DNA from: Acidobacteriota bacterium
Lineage (GTDB): Bacteria; Acidobacteriota; Vicinamibacteria; Vicinamibacterales; Fen-181
DNA: 5,574 nt
Assembly: GCA_003157675.1 (NCBI GenBank)
Contig: PMKG01000128.1
Span: 1 to 5,574 of the forward strand
Reading direction: 5' to 3'
Within the stretch, counting starts at the first letter, position 1. Every line of letters starts with the position of its first letter. Both the position numbers and the translations under genes were made by a program. Positions 4,773 through 5,574 of this stretch are shown piece by piece. The notes beneath the pieces were generated by a model. That model saw only the letters and a program-made list of their open reading frames with translations. It searched no databases and was not told the DNA's origin.

Positions 4773-5574
4773 CTACGCTCCGGCCGTTATCGTCTCGAGC
4801 CCGTGCGCGCGCGGACCGGTCTCGACGCGCCTGAGGAGCATCGCACAGATGACCGCGAGTCCCGCAATGACCGTGAAGATCCACAGGCTCGCGTGGTAGC
4901 CGCCCGGGTTGGCGGCGCTGGCCAGCCAGTGGTCGTTCGACCACCCGATGAGCAGGTTGACGGCGACCAGGCCAACCTGCTGGATCGTGTCCAGCATGCC
5001 ATTGGCCATGCCCAGGCGGGAGCGGTCCACGACGTAGGCGAGCGCGGGCCACATGATCGCCGGCACCATCGCGAAGGCCACGCCCATCATCGCCATCGGG
5101 ACGACGGGCGGGATGTTCGTGTACGCGAGCATCAGGAAGACCGGCACAATCAGGAGCGAGCCGAACATCATGAAGAGCGACCGCCTGCCGTAGCGGTCGG
5201 CCACGTGGCCGAACACCGGCATGCCGATCATCGAGAAGAGCGGCTCCATCCCGACCAGCAGCGACGCGGTCTGCGGCGAGAGATGGTGCGACTCGATCAG
5301 GAGCTTCTGCCCGAAGGTCTGGAACGGGAAGATGCAGCCGTAGAAGGTGACGCACAGCGCGGCGATCAGCCAGAACGACCGGTTGAACCGGAACACGTCC
5401 CCCAGCGCGAACTGCTGCTCGCGTGCGGTGTGGCCGAGCTGGAACCGGCGCTCGCCCCGCTGGTCCAGGACCCAGTAGAGCGCCGAGCCGACGAGGCAGA
5501 ACCCGCCGAACGCGACGCCGATGAGCAGCGGCCATCGCCAGTAGGCGTACGCGGCGGCGGCCCAGGTCGGCGAC
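4773..5574 (-). CDS. MFS transporter, MFSD1-like (partial, 5' end outside window)
   Basis: The C-terminal 266 residues of a major facilitator superfamily permease; the reading frame is open to the window edge, so the start lies beyond 5574. A GTG at 5396 falls in the loop between TM6 and TM7 and is not a credible start. Visible order: TM6 (PLLIGVAFGGFCLVGSALYWVL), the loop DQRGERRF, then six TM segments TM7-TM12. The MFS signature GHVADRYGRR is encoded at 5210-5181 between TM8 and TM9, the standard second-half position. The DQR.ER loop, FYGCIFPFQ.FG, IMWPALAYVV and LGMANGML..IQQVGL resemble MFSD1, known in mammals as a lysosomal dipeptide uniporter. This is by memory of the family pattern. 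The creatininase gene follows after 9 nt, so the transporter probably imports that enzyme's substrate or a precursor. MFS identity is certain; the MFSD1 link and the substrate are inference. Confidence 0.9.
   Translation of the reverse strand, partial: SPTWAAAAYAYWRWPLLIGVAFGGFCLVGSALYWVLDQRGERRFQLGHTAREQQFALGDVFRFNRSFWLIAALCVTFYGCIFPFQTFGQKLLIESHHLSPQTASLLVGMEPLFSMIGMPVFGHVADRYGRRSLFMMFGSLLIVPVFLMLAYTNIPPVVPMAMMGVAFAMVPAIMWPALAYVVDRSRLGMANGMLDTIQQVGLVAVNLLIGWSNDHWLASAANPGGYHASLWIFTVIAGLAVICAMLLRRVETGPRAHGLETITAGA

Noticed and set aside
4773..5396. A complete 207-residue MFS-like protein starting at GTG 5396
   Set aside because: The frame stays open to the window edge and encodes TM6 upstream. 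The GTG lies in the central loop, so the gene is cut by the window rather than truncated.
3283..5535. A 750-codon open frame on the minus strand that looks like a long protein ending in an SDR
   Set aside because: Only the last 255 codons make a protein (SDR from the ATG at 4050 with a strong ribosome binding site). The rest is an Arg/Pro/Gly-rich shadow of the creatininase and MFS genes, which lie in another frame.

Overview
The window is a GC-rich bacterial chromosome segment with short gaps and mostly co-directional genes. A zinc-ribbon Ser/Thr kinase, a DUF1648-type membrane protein under a GntR regulator, and a PpnP of the form with an extended N-terminus suggest a soil or environmental bacterium, perhaps an acidobacterium. 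That lineage guess comes from protein style only; no marker gene is present. No rRNA, tRNA, CRISPR array or insertion sequence was found.

Left block (1-2192, minus strand). A YtrA-type GntR regulator is followed 12 nt later by an 8-TM DUF1648/DUF5808 membrane protein, then by the N-terminal part of a Ser/Thr protein kinase that leaves the window just after its HRD motif. The regulator has a near-consensus sigma70-type promoter (TTGACA, 17 bp, TATATT) overlapped by an 18-bp inverted repeat that is probably its operator.

Middle (2193-2923). A 318-bp divergent intergenic region holds this promoter and operator, a 26-bp imperfect tandem repeat with nested palindromes, and a large GC hairpin. It ends at a plus-strand gene for a small exported protein with a CxxC motif and two more cysteines. 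A perfect 10-bp hairpin follows that gene and lies between convergent genes.

Right block (2924-5574, minus strand). Four tightly packed genes, in transcription order, encode an MFS transporter resembling the MFSD1 group (C-terminal part only), a creatininase-family metal-dependent amidohydrolase, an NAD-type short-chain dehydrogenase and the cupin nucleoside phosphorylase PpnP. Gaps are 9, 11 and 38 nt, and Shine-Dalgarno sequences overlap upstream stop codons. The layout suggests an uptake-and-breakdown operon: import, ring or amide hydrolysis, alcohol/ketone oxidoreduction, and possibly nucleoside phosphorolysis. The substrate cannot be read from the sequence.

The most distinctive parts are the regulator/membrane-protein module with its compact operator, the repeat-rich intergenic region, and the transporter/creatininase/SDR/PpnP cassette. 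None can be claimed as an undescribed system from sequence alone.
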